From Entonaema liquescens (taxonomy: Eukaryota; Ascomycota; Sordariomycetes; Xylariales; Xylariaceae): a stretch of 64,000 bases of DNA. The stretch is from NCBI GenBank assembly GCA_902805475.1, contig CADCSX010000002.1, positions 3,782,001 to 3,846,000 on the forward strand, read 5' to 3'. The translations under genes were made by a program, and so were the position numbers. The notes beneath the pieces were generated by a model that saw nothing but the letters and a program-made list of their open reading frames with translations, had not been told where the DNA came from and ran no database searches. Shown one piece after another: positions 46,962 to 59,742 of this stretch. Each line of letters opens with the position of its first letter. Position 1 is the first letter of the stretch.

Positions 46962-49900
46962 ATGGGAAATAATCTGAGCACTCAAGTGAAACCTGAATTT
47001 GACGGTGCGGGAGGCGATCCAGATTTGTCACCCTCTCATCTTTCTCATCCACCACATCCTCCTCAATCCCCGGAAATTGTATTCTCAAGTCAAGTACCTC
47101 CGTCTACAACTCCTCTACCCCCTGGCCTGAATCGCCAACAATACCAGCAATCAGACATCGACATGTCTAGCTCACCGGCGGCCATGTCGTCAAAGCCGGG
47201 CGCCAAAGTCGAAATACCCGAATCTCCGGATTATAAACAACACTTATCGACGCCAGTCCCTGGAACAAGCCAGTCTAAGAAGCGAAGACGTGGGAATCGC
47301 CCTAGTCTAATATCACAACCCCGCTTTCTCGATTCCGATGACGCAGGAGATAATAGGACGGGTGTTAATGGTTCCTCACCAGGTTCTGATGGATTCTCTC
47401 TCAGTGTACGCAAGAAGCGTAAGAAGAGGAACGAAACACGTCGAAAGAAAGCGCCATTGGAAGCATCCCCTGATTTAGGCAACCTCGAAATACCTAACGA
47501 TCCTATCGAGCCTATCGATGCCGATGAAATCCAGGAGACTCAGCGAGATACTACTTTTAGCTTACCCACTATCAATAAAGCAACTACAGAGACTACACCG
47601 TCAAGCGCCTCGTTAACGAAGAAACGAAAGACACTCGGCTCGGCAAGTACGGATCGAAAGAGACAAAAGCGCAACAGCAATGGAAAACTTGGGGTGGATT
47701 CCCCAACTTCATTTAGTGGCCTCGCCGAGAGTCTCTATGCCGGCCGAAGAAAGAGTCGAAAAGCCTTGGAAATCATTGAGGATGATTCTATGGATGCTAG
47801 TACCTCAAGAGTGTTACCGGAAGCCTCGGAGCGGGAAGACGTATTACACGATTCTTCCGTTTCCAGTTCGAATCCAGAGAACACTAGTCTGAACTTAGGA
47901 CACGCTGCTCAGCTTAGCGCAAAATCCAACACGATGGGGATAGGGTCACCTGAAGGCAATTCTTCCGATGCTAGTTCAGCCTCAAATAGTATTCAACAAA
48001 AGGACCAGGATCAGGTTGTTATTGATCGAGATAGCAATGGTGAAGGCATAGAATCTGATGGAGCGAGTGATGAGAGCAGAGGACAAGAAAGCATCAACGC
48101 TAATAATACGGTACCCCAAGCTACGTCTAACGACAATACTGTTAACGATGAGGACCAACCAGACGCTGGTGAGGTGCTTCGACCCAAGCAGAGCTCAGCA
48201 CGAAAGCGTATTGCTAAGCCATCATTCTTCGAACGTGAGGCAGAGGGTCATATCAATGATTTAGTCAAACAAGCCTCGTCTCCTATTACAGGAAAGAAAC
48301 AAGCCAAGCTTTCTTCTATGCTTCAAGGCAACGGCGTGGATAGTCCCACACCAAAGAAGCTATCATCCAAACATCGCACTCCCCAAAAGGCGACGCAGGT
48401 TCACGAATTGGTAACTGGCCAGTTTAGCGAGTTCGAACTTCGTAATATTACACAGGCGGTTGAGCGTTGGAGAGATGACCACAACTTGACTCAATCCGAG
48501 GTGAACGACCTTATCCAGGGCAACCCCCGGGAAGTTAAATCACAAGAATTTTGGGCCCGCGTCGTCGCAACTTGTCCGAATCGCCGTCGTCAGAAAGTGA
48601 TTAATCAGTGCCGTCGAAAGTTCCACAATTTTGTCGCTCGTGGTGCATGGACCCCTGAGCAGCATGAAGAGTTGAAGCAAATGTGGGAGATACATGGAAC
48701 TAAATACGCCGTGATTGGAAAACTTATCAATCGCCATCCTGAAGACGTACGAGATCGCATACGGAACTACGTCGTATGTGGCGAAAATCGTCGAGTTGAC
48801 CCATGGACTTATGAAGAAGAAGAGAAACTTCGATCGATCATATCCGATGCCGTCAAGACGATTCGGAAGCGTCGTGAAGAAGGACATCTTGTTTCGGATG
48901 AGTCGGATGAGGACCTAATTGACTGGCAAAGAGTAAGCGAATTGATGGAACGGACACGCAGTCGACTCCAATGTATACAGAAATGGAAGCTTATGCAGAA
49001 GCAAGTGCAAGATGGTATCGGCAGTATCGATGGTGGTGAGGTTCTTCCAATCCCTCAGGTTATTCAGAAGGCCCGTGATGAGGCAGAAACGATGTCCAAT
49101 AAAGACCGATATAGCATTGTCAAGGCTATCCGAGCCTTTGGTACCAATGCAGATGGTCGTATTCCTTGGGCCAAGGTTAGAACAAAGCAGCTGGGTGATC
49201 GTTGGACACGTCCCACAATTATCCTAGTCTGGTATCGCTTGAAGCACTCCATTCCCGACCACGGCATCTTGACTGTCCCAGAGATTATCAAACAGCTTAG
49301 TACGAAGTATCATGAGACCAAAGAGCTCGACTTCCCAAGCGATGAAGACTATGATCAGGATGCGGAGTATAGCGAACTCGAGCGCAAGATCAACAAAATC
49401 CTAAGCAAGGCCCAACGCATTGGAAAGTCCCCGAATAACGTCGTTAAGACCGATGATGAGGAGGAGGATGAGGATGAGAGGATGAGATTGTTGACAATGA
49501 TAAGTGGAGCAGTGTAGGTGACGAGAGCCACCAGAACAACGTGGAAAGTGACGAGGAAATTCAACAGATTGAGGGTGAACAGGATGATACAGATAATGAA
49601 GGAAGCAAGATTGATGAAGGCAGAGACCAGCGGACAGAGAACAGTGACGATGAAAGTGCCTCCGGTAGCCAGTCGGACGATGAGGAGCTCCCGGACCAAG
49701 TCGGAATAGGTCACGAATCCGATGATAGCACCGATCTAAACAACATGGAAGATAGCGAAAACTTGCAGCGCGAATCCTCGGCCGACACCCCCTCCATCTC
49801 AAAAGTTAGATCACAGAAGTCTCTGAAAAGTCAGAAGCGTTATAACCCATCGAGTAAAGCCATGACTACTCGAACCCCGATTTCCAATAAACGCAAGGTC

Positions 49901-50008
49901 GCTAGAAGGATGGATAAGCCCAGTGACAACGGATCAGGCTCACATATTGAGGAAGAATTAAGCAGCGACACGAATGCAAGTGAAGTGGAGAGTATTCCAG
50001 CACGTTAG
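46962..50008 (+). CDS. Reb1-like Myb/SANT DNA-binding protein, with a one-base frame break near the C-terminus
   Basis: This is a nuclear DNA-binding protein resembling the REB1/TTF-I family, which binds rDNA terminators and promoters and stops RNA polymerase I. From ATG 46962, the first 480 residues are Ser/Pro/charged with basic nuclear-localisation-like runs (SKKRRRG, RKKRKKRNETRRKK). FSEFELRNITQAVERW begins the conserved region near residue 487. Myb-like repeats follow: GAWTPEQHEELKQMWEIHG near 560, DPWTYEEEEKLRSII near 612, and KDRYSIVKAIRAFG near 710. The frame stops at 49517, but a clearly coding acidic tail (VESDEEIQQIEGEQ onward, ending in basic residues) continues in the -1 frame to 50008. 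The switch falls in the GA-rich acidic repeat at about 49450-49480. One base restores 1015 residues. It could also be another TTF-I-like regulator. Confidence 0.75.
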
Positions 50009-51915
50009 GAGTGTTGACTATAATGTCTATACCATGTCGTATCACTTTCCGCCATTTCCGAGGCCCCCAATAAATTTAAGTCTACATTGGAGGTATTCCA
50101 TTCCAGGAGCGCCGGATGATTCCATGATTATTTCTTGGACCAGCACCCTTTTAAATTGAGGGCTTCAATCATTGGTATGACAGTACACTAAAACTTTCTA
50201 CCAAGACACATATACCAACGAGTAATCGAAACTACATCGCACTAGAAAGGGTTTTCGGTTTAATTATGGCCGGCCTCACCATTCCCACAATTAAGGGCAG
50301 CCAATTTCCTCCTTTATTCTTCGGCATTATTTGATGCTGTCATAACAGGCATTCAGTTCGTTGTTTAATCAGGGCTGGCTTAGCTTCTGAACGCTTAGTC
50401 AATAGCGATGATGTATGAGTTCTACATGGTGAAGAGGATCGCCAAGACGAAGAGCGCGGAAGCGATGGACGGCACGATACCCCTTACTGTGTTTTTATGT
50501 ATATACCTAGGTATTTGCAACTCCTAGTAGGTTATGAGTAGGCGAGGCATACTGGCATTTTGAGGAAGCCCACATGACAGTCTAAACTCGGATGGGGTCC
50601 GCTCCATCTAGCTAATTGTACATAGCAGGAAATGTAATAATGTTCCCGTGAATTGGCAAGAAATGCAATACTATCCGGCTCATCACAATATCAAATATAA
50701 GTAGGTACACACCTGATACTATGGAGACAATCAACCGGGTAGGTATGTCTTCAAATGAGAGAAGGCTATAGGGCAATCCCCCAGCCGAGGTCTAGTCCAA
50801 TCGATATCTGGTTCATGGGAATGCGACGAACTTTTTGAACAAATCATACGACGTGCATCCTAGGGGGTTAATCTACCTATAGCCTCTCGCACTTGAGGGG
50901 CATAGCACATGAAATCCAATCAATCATGGGCTTCCCTCCAACTCCGACGGACTAACAAATATGCCGATTGACTAACTCGTGATAGTCCTTGTTCTAGTAT
51001 GACGGGGGGGGTATGGTTTGTCCTGGCGGCCTAAAATGTGATATTACGGCACAAATACAAAGACGATCACCTAGTTTGCAGGGGTTGCATATTCGAGGGA
51101 ACATGACATTTAAAAGGCTATTTCCATCCCTTTCGTAAGCTTGTGTTTGTCTAGGTAGGTGTGGACTATCGTCTGTTTCGTCCGAAGGATGGTCTTTGTA
51201 ATACAAATAAACAGAGTATAAGTACCTGTTGTTAGTGACTGAGGAGTCTTTGCTGCATATTGTTAACAAATCATCTTATATGACTATATTATTACCTAAT
51301 TAGGGGTCGTGACTCTACTATGTAGTAGTAGTAAGTGGGTTTTCCCCAAGCCCACGGATTTCCCTTGGCTTAGGTTCCTTAAGAACGAAATGCTAGCGGA
51401 GTTAAGGATTCATTATAAATCAACGTCACCTTCCAACTTTGACATGAAAGAGCAACCATACCTACTGACATATACCAGGTAAAGTATCTGACTTTGCTTA
51501 CCTACGTAAGGTATAAGTTGGGTATAAGTTAGGTACGTTAACCTTTCAGTTGCGTCACGGATTACCTATACTTACTTGTCTTGTATTTGTATTAATTGTG
51601 GAGTTATTACACCCACCTGCATCCCCTTCACCCCTTTCGGTATGTTGGCAGTACCTCCTAGTTTCGAATCTACTAACTTTACCAAGGTCCAACTTACATA
51701 CATACTCAGACGGTTAGAGACAACCTTGCGTATAGCGCGCACTATAAACCCCATAGGAAATTTCTGGAATTCCACTGGGTTTCATTCGCTGCCTACCTAT
51801 CTGGTATATAACAGTTGCACCAGTCCGCCTATTTTTCGCCACATTGGATTTGCCAATCGCGGTATAACCACGCCAATTATTTTAGCAAAGAATTTCCGCC
51901 AATCATTCGTACATC
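50009..51915. other. Intergenic, 1.9 kb; no gene recognised
   Basis: Only short frames without features are present. Near 51507-51538 the 10-mer GGTATAAGTT occurs twice in tandem-like arrangement. The right end is the promoter of the reductase gene. Confidence 0.5.
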
Positions 51916-53320
51916 ATGGCCCGCAAAAACCACTCTTTCACCCTTGCAGAACGACCCGTGGGTGATATCGTCCCAGGACGAACCTTCAAGTATGTAGAGA
52001 CTGACGCACCTACCGCCGACGAACTCAAGGATGGCCAAGTCCTTGTTGAAACTCTCTACTTGTCTTTGGATCCCGCTATGCGCTCCTGGTTATACGGTGG
52101 GTTGCCCGCTCTTCATATGAAACCCCTCATATTCATCGATGTTTTGAAATATGCCCTGCTATATTCTTGTTCCAATGCTAACAATAGCCCTTGGCTTCGC
52201 ATCCCGTAGACTTCAGGTCTTATCTACCAACTATCGCTATTGGTGATGTTATGCGGGGGAGTATTCTCGGCAGAGTCCTCGCAAGTAAGAGCTCTAAAGC
52301 GAAAGAGGGCGACTTGATCACTAGTCTTGCCGTATGGTCCGAGGTACTGATTCTGGACGATGCGAACTTCAATGTGTTCAAGTTGTCAGCTGGGGCCAAG
52401 CCCACTGATGCGCTAGGAGCACTAGGCATGTTAACTTTCCCTATAAGATAAGAGAAGATATAAGAACTAATAAATCATACGGAATAGGTACAACTGGATT
52501 GACGGCCTACTTTGGGCTTTTAAAAATCGGCCAGCCGAAGCCTGGAGATACTGTTGTCGTCTCAGGAGCTGCGGGCGCTACAGGATCTGTCGTCGGGCAG
52601 ATAGCAAAGATAAAGGGCGCCCGTGTGGTTGGTATCGCCGGGTCGGACGAGAAGTGTAAGATCTTAACCGAGGAGCTCGGCTTTGATGTCGCGCTCAACT
52701 ACAAGTCGCCAACTTTCCGTGAGGATTTCAAGAAAGCTACGCCTGACTTTATTAACGTCTACTTTGACAACGTGGGCGGCGAGAGTAAGCATACCATCTT
52801 CCCCCCTTCTTCCTGATCCCATCTATGACGAAAGCATCTCCTTTTCTCTAAACTGAAAGATACAACTGCTTACTCTGCAATAGTTCTCGAATTGGCACTC
52901 GACCAGGCTGCGACATTCTCGCGTTTCGTAATGTGCGGCAGCATCAGCGGTTACAACAAGTTAGGGCAAGGACCCAACGGCGTGCCCGACATAACAGGTG
53001 TGCGCAACTTGTACCGAGTAACCGTGCAACGCATCCGCATGGAAGGCTTCATCATCCTAGACTACGCAAGTGAGGCTAAGGCAGCCCAGCAAGAACTAGC
53101 ACAGTGGCTGTCTGAGGGCAAGCTCAAAGGCAAAGAGACAATTGTCAAGGGCGGCCTGAAGGTAGCGGATAGTACGATCGGCCAGTTGTTTAATGGTGGG
53201 AATACCGGAAAGCTCATCGTGGAGGTGAAGCCGTATGAAGCGGTAAGTGGTTTCCAGAAGTTGGCCGTGGGGACTCTACTGACAGGAGCTAGTAACCAGA
53301 ATTACTCACCGAAGTTATAG
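51916..53320 (+). CDS. Zinc-independent MDR reductase (alkenal/2-enone reductase type), 4 exons
   Basis: This is an NADPH-dependent medium-chain reductase related to leukotriene-B4 dehydrogenase and plant alkenal double-bond reductases, reducing the C=C of conjugated carbonyls. Exons are 51916-52096, 52210-52425, 52488-52784 and 52884-53320, giving 376 residues. Conserved blocks are LYLSLDPAMRSWLY then RSYLPTIAIGDVMRG, LTAYFGLLKIG, the nucleotide-binding VVVSGAAGATGSVVGQIAK, FDNVGGE and RFVMCGSISGYN. The second intron seems to use a GC donor (G|GCATGT) with a TAG acceptor; this gives LGALGTTGLTAYFG, the same length as relatives. No GT donor nearby gives the right phase. The frame is otherwise intact. 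No catalytic zinc ligands are evident, as expected for this subfamily. Confidence 0.86.
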
Positions 53321-54133
53321 GATAGAGGGTTGGTAGTTGTCTAGCCTTACCACCTATGTGGAAACTAGCTGAAGTATCTTATAAAAGTTGGTTAATCAAT
53401 ACTTCTGGATAGTTTTTTATAGTTTGCATGTCTAACCTTCACTATATTGTAACTTTTCAACCAAGTCTATGCCTATCGACTTCCCACGTCGTTAAAATAG
53501 GGGGTAGGTAATACGAGTCTTAACTAATAACGTAGGCTATTATTCAACACGCTGCACTACCAAACGGGGTTAAGTTAATTCTTACAGACTATTCTAATGG
53601 TCTATGGATTACTATGCTAGGATAGTAGATGAGTAAGCGCTCTTTGCCGTCAGGAGAGTAGGACTAATGGGCGAATCGCTTGATAAGTAACTTTTCTATG
53701 GCTTCGTACTGATTTAAGGCTACCAGACTAATGTAGTATATATGGCTAGTATTCTTAGTGGCTCGAATAGGGGTAGGCTGAGATGTTCCCTTTTCCGGGT
53801 AAATGCTTTGCTGCTGGTGTGCTTTAGTCGGCAACACGTCCCGCCGTGACGATCTGCCGGGTGTTCGTCTAAATATAGCCTCAGCTACGGCCTAGAAATA
53901 ACCCGAATGGTTGAAATAAGCTATCCAATGGCGCCAGAATTTAATATGGACGCGATATTGGGTGTGCGGGACTTCTAGGCCGGGATGCGAATGTCGTGCT
54001 CTGACATCGTTCGTATATAGAGCATGTGAAGAATATATAAACTTTGTTTGAAGCTCTTGCAATTGGGCAAGATTCGCTCCTTTGCCGAGTTGAGGCTTTC
54101 TATAATATCTTGAGTCCAAAATCGTTGATAATT
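53321..54133. other. Intergenic
   Basis: No gene is seen. It is the promoter side of the AA9 gene. Confidence 0.5.
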
Positions 54134-55430
54134 ATGAAGCTTCAGGGCTCCCTAGCCGCGACGGTGGCAGCGGTGGTCGCGTTATTCGACGTTGCACAGG
54201 CACATTGCTATATATATGTAAGTAATTATAAAGAGAGATAGTAATGTAGCATTGATTCAAAGGCGCATCGCTGGCTAAGCTCGGAAATTACTAGTAATTA
54301 ATAGAGGTTAAGAGAGGAATTATAGAATCCGAATACTAACTTTCTTGACTACCTAGTCTGTCTATGTCAATGGTGTTGATAGCGGTACCTTCTCAGGAAT
54401 CCGTACGCCAGCGTATAATGGACCGCCGCCATACGGCTTCGCCAATGGTCCTGTCAAAGACCTCGATAGTATTGACTTGCGATGCAACGTGCTGGGCGAT
54501 CACCAAGTGCCCCACACGATTCAAGTGACGCCTGGCGATAACCTTACGAGTGTGTAAAGTCGCGATAGTTCTTAACAGAGCTATATGAGGTGATAGCTGT
54601 ACTGAAATATATATACTACTAGTGGAATGGCACCACGATGCTCGCACAGCTACCGACGACATCATCGCATCCTCGCACCATGGCCCTGCGCTAGTATATA
54701 TTAGTCCCGATCCACCCACCGACAACTCCTTCGTCAAAATCTGGGAGGAGGGTAAATTTGCCGAGGGAGAGGGTCCTAGGGCTCCTGGGAAATGGGCCAC
54801 AACATCCGATATCGCTGGTAACGGGGGTAAGATGAACGTGAGAATCCCTAAGGGACTGAAAGCTGGCTTGTGAGTGATATCTTTTGAATCTCTATCCAAA
54901 GAGTTGCTAATCAGAAGATAGCTACCTTATCCGAGCTGAGATGATTGGGCTCCACGAAGCCGAAGTTAGCTACCAGAAGAACCCTATCCGCGGGGCCCAG
55001 TTCTATCCCAACTGCATTCAGATAGAAGTTTTGGGCGATGGCGATGTCAGCCTCCCTGAAGGTGTTAGCTTCCCAGGGGCTTACAAATGGGAAGACCCCG
55101 GTATTATCTACGATGTATGCTTACCTGCCATCTGTCCGCATTTGGTTGTATAGCTGACAGTCTCAGGTTTACTGCTCGACGAAAACTACTACCACTGCTC
55201 CCTGTACCACTACTTATCAGATTCCGGGCCCGACCGTATGGTCTGGTGCATGGCCCGATACGCCGTCAGTTGAACTTGGTGCTATGACTGGGGTTACAAA
55301 GGTTACGAGCTGGGACACATGGATCGTAGAATCAGTTGTCACGTCGGCGTCAGCTGGGAAGGTCCTGGGGACTTCCACTTACCAGGCCCAGTGGTCATCT
55401 ACTTATCATGCACCTACACCAACTGCCTAG
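54134..55430 (+). CDS. AA9 lytic polysaccharide monooxygenase, secreted, 5 exons
   Basis: This is a copper enzyme that oxidatively cleaves cellulose or related glucans outside the cell. Exons are 54134-54217, 54357-54549, 54623-54869, 54922-55114 and 55167-55430 (326 residues); all phases agree. The signal peptide MKLQGSLAATVAAVVALFDV ends in AQA, so the mature protein begins with the essential copper-brace His (HCYIY). The second copper His is in AEMIGLHEAE and the axial Tyr in GAQFYPNC. HTIQVTPGDNLTMEWHHD is typical of the family. The C-terminal tail is Ser/Thr-rich without a cellulose-binding module. Short introns with GTAAGT, GTGTGT, GTGAGT and GTATGC donors are normal for fungi. The gene is intact. 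It is likely induced on plant cell walls, by family knowledge only. Confidence 0.93.
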
Positions 55431-55770
55431 GCGAGGCAGGGTTACAGACGTATCTCGAGGCCGTGAAGTTAGATGAAGAAAGAATTTGGTACTAAGCCCG
55501 TTTCTGAAAGGACTTGAGTGGATTTATGTCACATTTGATAGTTTTATAGGCTATACGTGACAATCAATTAGACACTCCTAAATCAAAACCATCTATTAAG
55601 TATGTAGATATCTAATAAACGTAACTATTGCTTAGGTTGATGTCATCTCTAGTTTGTCTACCTGGTATCTTTAGTTGGACACATACAGGATCACTGCTGA
55701 TCCTAGTTAGTCCGCACCTCTGCATGTGGTTCCAACCTAAACGAGTGGCTGCTGTTACAGTTAACCAGAC
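55431..55770. other. Convergent intergenic region
   Basis: This is the 3' region shared by the AA9 gene (+) and the Argonaute gene (-). No gene is seen. Confidence 0.6.
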
Positions 55771-58677
55771 TCAGATGTAAAACATAGTATCCCTAATATT
55801 GGGGTGAAGCCTCAACCCCTCCTCCGGAGGGATACCCTTCTGATCAATGCTCTTTGCATCCCATTGACCAGGATTGTCGAATAACTGATCGAGATAGCAA
55901 CGAGCCCGCTCGCATGCTATATCGGCATAGTAGGCAGGAGTGCAGACGCTAACCGGTACTGTGGCACGACCAAACATATAACAAAGGCCTTGTGTTAGGC
56001 CTTCTAGCTCACCGACCGGGTTGGTCAGAGTTTTGAATATCTCGTCGTGTACGACAAAGTAGTGTATCGGACGTGCAGTTCCTTTTATCGCGTTGTGGGA
56101 TTGAAGGTAGAAGTCCCAGTATCGGGCCTCCGTCACGCCTCGGTCGACAACAGTTCCTGGTTTAGGGTTTGATGGCACGTTGCCAGATGCGTAGAACCGC
56201 GTATGGTGACGTTTTGCAACGATGATGACTGTAAGATGCGGTGGGGTTTTCTGGTAGACCGGAATGCTTTCACACGCCTTCTTTAAAAGGGGTAGTTCTT
56301 CTTCAACGACGGTCTTGTATTGGCCTTCTGATACACCGTCGCGATAAACTATGATGTTCTTTGGATAGCTTTTACTTGTCTTTCTCCAGAGTTCCAGCCG
56401 TGAGAGAAGCATCTCTGCAAGTTTCGATACCATCTCTTGGCGCGGGTTGGCTTGTCGTCGGATCACGGCCGGCCATTGGCCCATCGAGGAGTCGATAGTG
56501 GCAACAACTGCAGCGATACTGGGTGCTTTTTTGTCGGATGAAGGTGACGGGTGAGTAACATCGATACCCACAATCATAGTCTCATTGAAGTTGAGCGAGC
56601 TAAACTCGTTGAATTTGACGAACTGGTTATTCCCTCCAAGTTTTAGATTGAGCTTCATGCAAACGTTGGCCAGGTATTGAGCTTGGGCCTTTTGTGCAGA
56701 TAGCTTACCACCGTCGATGCAAATTGTTGCAACGCCGCACTCAAGATCACCAAACCTTTTAATAGCATTGTAAACTGGCGCGGGCATCCTTTTTGGCAAG
56801 ACGACAAGAATCCATTTCAATCCGTGTCTTCTGGCAGACTCAAAAATCTTCTTGGTGTCTTCTACAATGTTAATCTTAATCAGCGGATCATTGGATACAT
56901 CTACTGGCTTTGGGTGCTTTATCCCGAGTTTACCGAGCTCTGCCATGAATGATTTTTCTAAGCCCTCGCGCCGGTCTTTGAAGTCGTTTTTCCCATCCTT
57001 GTCCGCGACGATCATGCATGCCCATTTTCCTATGTTAGCTGTTGTTTTCATGAATCGCGCATATCGGAGATTCCAGGACCTCCTGGATTCGTCAAGTTCG
57101 GGAATCTTTCCGAGGTAAGAAACAGTTGGCGCCTCTAGAATACGAGCAGAAACAGTGATCAAACTCGGCTGAGAATTTTCTTTGGGAAACGTGATACCAA
57201 AGCGCCCCTGTTTTCACTATTAGGATAGTATTCCAGATGATGAGTGAGATGGACGCCTTACCAAAGCTGCGTTATTACCTTTAAGTCCAACTGAGCCCAA
57301 TCCAGTCCTCTGAATATTTTGTGTATCTACCAAGGGACCACCAGTACAAAAGTCTACCATCCTCTGCGATTGGATGGGAGTCAATTTGGTCCTCGCCACC
57401 CGACCAGGAAGTACACTACAAACCTCAGGGGGGAGGTATACCGGGTTTTTTGACGTCCCAACGTTGATGACTGGCAGATCGCCTAAGTTTTTCTGGTATT
57501 CTGATGATGTTAGTCAGTTCACAGTGTACTATGATGAGCCTCATATTCTTACTTTCTTTGAAGTAGTCGTAGACACTGATGTAATCTCCTTTTGTCTCCA
57601 TCCAGAATTTCACTTCCTTAGGGGTAGCGCCAAGACGGGAAACTCTCGGGCGATGGTCTAACCCTTCACCATCTTTTCCTGTAGCGAGGCCGCAAATCGT
57701 CTTAATCCTTGAAGCAACTTGGAGGTCTTTGCCCCGTTTGTTAAGATGTTCTACTCGCACTCTAAGTCCTTTCAGGAAGAATGCCAGCTTCAGTTGGTGT
57801 ATCCCCACATCTCTTCCATATTCATTGATTAATTGGTTTAGTGGCATGCTTTTATAGAAGACTGCGCGACAGACATTCACGTTGAGAAGAAAACGGGAAG
57901 TCATCCATCTCACACTTGTAAAATAGCCCATCATCGTCTGTAAACCACCGCCGAGGTTGCATCCATCTTTAGCAGCGTTAGTAGGGAAAAGCTTCCTTAA
58001 TCCAGACGTGATAAGGTTGTTAGTAGTCTCCGCATAGTGATTGAACACAATATTCAACGCTTGGACCATATCTGGTTTGATCCCGTCAATTGTTGCAATA
58101 TCAGTGGAATCAGCAAATTGCTGAAGATCAGAAATAGTGAGGGACTTCGAGAATTTAAGTTTGACAGTGTACGTAGTCGCGTGCTGGCGCGGTTGAACTT
58201 CGTCCTCAGCACGATACTCGATCTTGTAGGACTCCTCGGGAGGGTTGAATTCCTTTCGCGATAGAAGAGTAGACCTAAAGTCGGTTGCAATGTCCTCTCT
58301 ATATCCAATCATAGGAGGCGACTGAAGAAATAACTTGATAACCTGAATCTTTTTTCGAACACCCGAGTCTGGGCTAACTGTGATCTCGTATCGGTAGAAT
58401 TTGAGGTCTTTTACATGCATCTCAACATAATTAGTCCACAGCACAACTGAATTTCCTTTTCCATAACTTGGACGCGATGGGAACATTTGAGTCTGCTTTT
58501 TCTCGTTGGTTTCCGTGACGATTTTATCTTCATTCTTATCATATTTCGCGTCGAGGATCGCTTTGGGCCATTTAGTTTGTCTGTAGTAGCTCAGATTAGA
58601 TATCAGATCGTACACAGCAAAATCCAACGGTCTTGATCTTACTGGGTAGTCGCGGGCTTCTGATTATGCCCAGACAT
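55771..58677 (-). CDS. Argonaute (QDE-2-like), intact, 4 exons
   Basis: This is an RNA-silencing nuclease that binds small RNAs and cuts matching transcripts. Exons are 58677-58643, 58580-57553, 57500-57262 and 57207-55771, giving 912 residues. The second exon's open frame begins with TTG; a 62-nt intron (GTAAGA...CTACAG) joins it to a short ATG exon reading MSGHNQKPATT. The N-domain (RPSYGKGNSVVLWTNY), linker and PAZ region come first, then YLPPEVCSVLPGR and the MID/PIWI half. In PIWI, the catalytic acids are GIDVTHPS (Asp about 650), YRDGVSEGQY (Asp about 724) and PAYYADIACERAR (Asp about 863), so the last position is Asp rather than His, a DEDD-type slicer. The C-terminus DTMFYI is typical of Argonautes. 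It may take part in quelling or meiotic silencing. Confidence 0.93.
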
Positions 58678-59742
58678 ATTTGCGGGATGGACGATATGGC
58701 TAGGTAACACCTGACGCTCCTTAGGAAATCTTGAACCGCCTTGATATTAAATTTAGACTACCTGCCTACTAACGAAACCCAACTAAGGCTGTTAAAGAAG
58801 ATAAACCCCAGAGATAGGGGTAGGATGCATCAAGACTGAATATGATGTTAAGACTCAGAGTATTGTAGCGCAAAAGGGGAGAAGAGCAAGAGAATTGTGG
58901 GAAGGACTACAATTTATAAACTAGAGTATTTAACTTACTACCCAAGATATTCCATGTTAACAATCTTAAGCTTGTGAAAACTGATACATTTGCTGCACGT
59001 GTGACATGCGGTTTGATTCTATCATACAATTCAGCAATATGAGATATCAAAAATTGAGAAAACACGGAAGTGCGTGCATAAGCTGAGTCGCAAGAGGTAG
59101 CAATAAGAGAAATCTTGTAAATGTTCAGATTTCACATTGGACTGGTAATTAATGTTTCATCATGAGATTATTGACATCATGGTTACGCCCTATGGAGATA
59201 TCTAAGCTACAAAGGAGGTGATCCAAATGCTAGCTCCCTAAACAACACTTGTAAATACATAACATGGAGATCGCATTGATTTGATTATAGATGTTTGCAA
59301 TATTGTTTGTGTTTGCCTTTGAAGATGTTTGAGACAACGCATTGTAGCGTTATATTGATATAATACCGTACCCTAGTTTCCTAGGCGGATACTTATATTG
59401 GGTTAGGTGCTTGACTTCAGGGGCTAAAACACTAGCTACTTGTGTTTCCATCCCAAATGAGTAATGCATAGAGAAATTGGGAGTTCATCGTGTGTGTAAT
59501 TATTACACTAGCCTCTTCATAAGAAGTGATAGTTGCGCCGATGTTAGTATTTTTAGTTCTTTCAAGGTATGCCATGAATATTTACTAGGAAGATGTTCCC
59601 TAAGGGTTACATGATACTTCACGTGTCTGCATAATTCTATAGTGAAAATGATGGAGACTGTCTTCAATCAACAGAGTAAAGACCGAGATTGTATGAGGAT
59701 GTCTTCCAGAGACAGCGTTTTGTTTGAGACCTATAAGTTTAG
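58678..59742. other. Intergenic; 5' side of Argonaute
   Basis: No gene is seen by eye. Confidence 0.5.

Noticed and set aside
58555..58627. Argonaute start at 58627
   Set aside because: That codon is TTG. A 62-nt intron with good donor, branch and acceptor joins an ATG exon at 58677 in the right phase.
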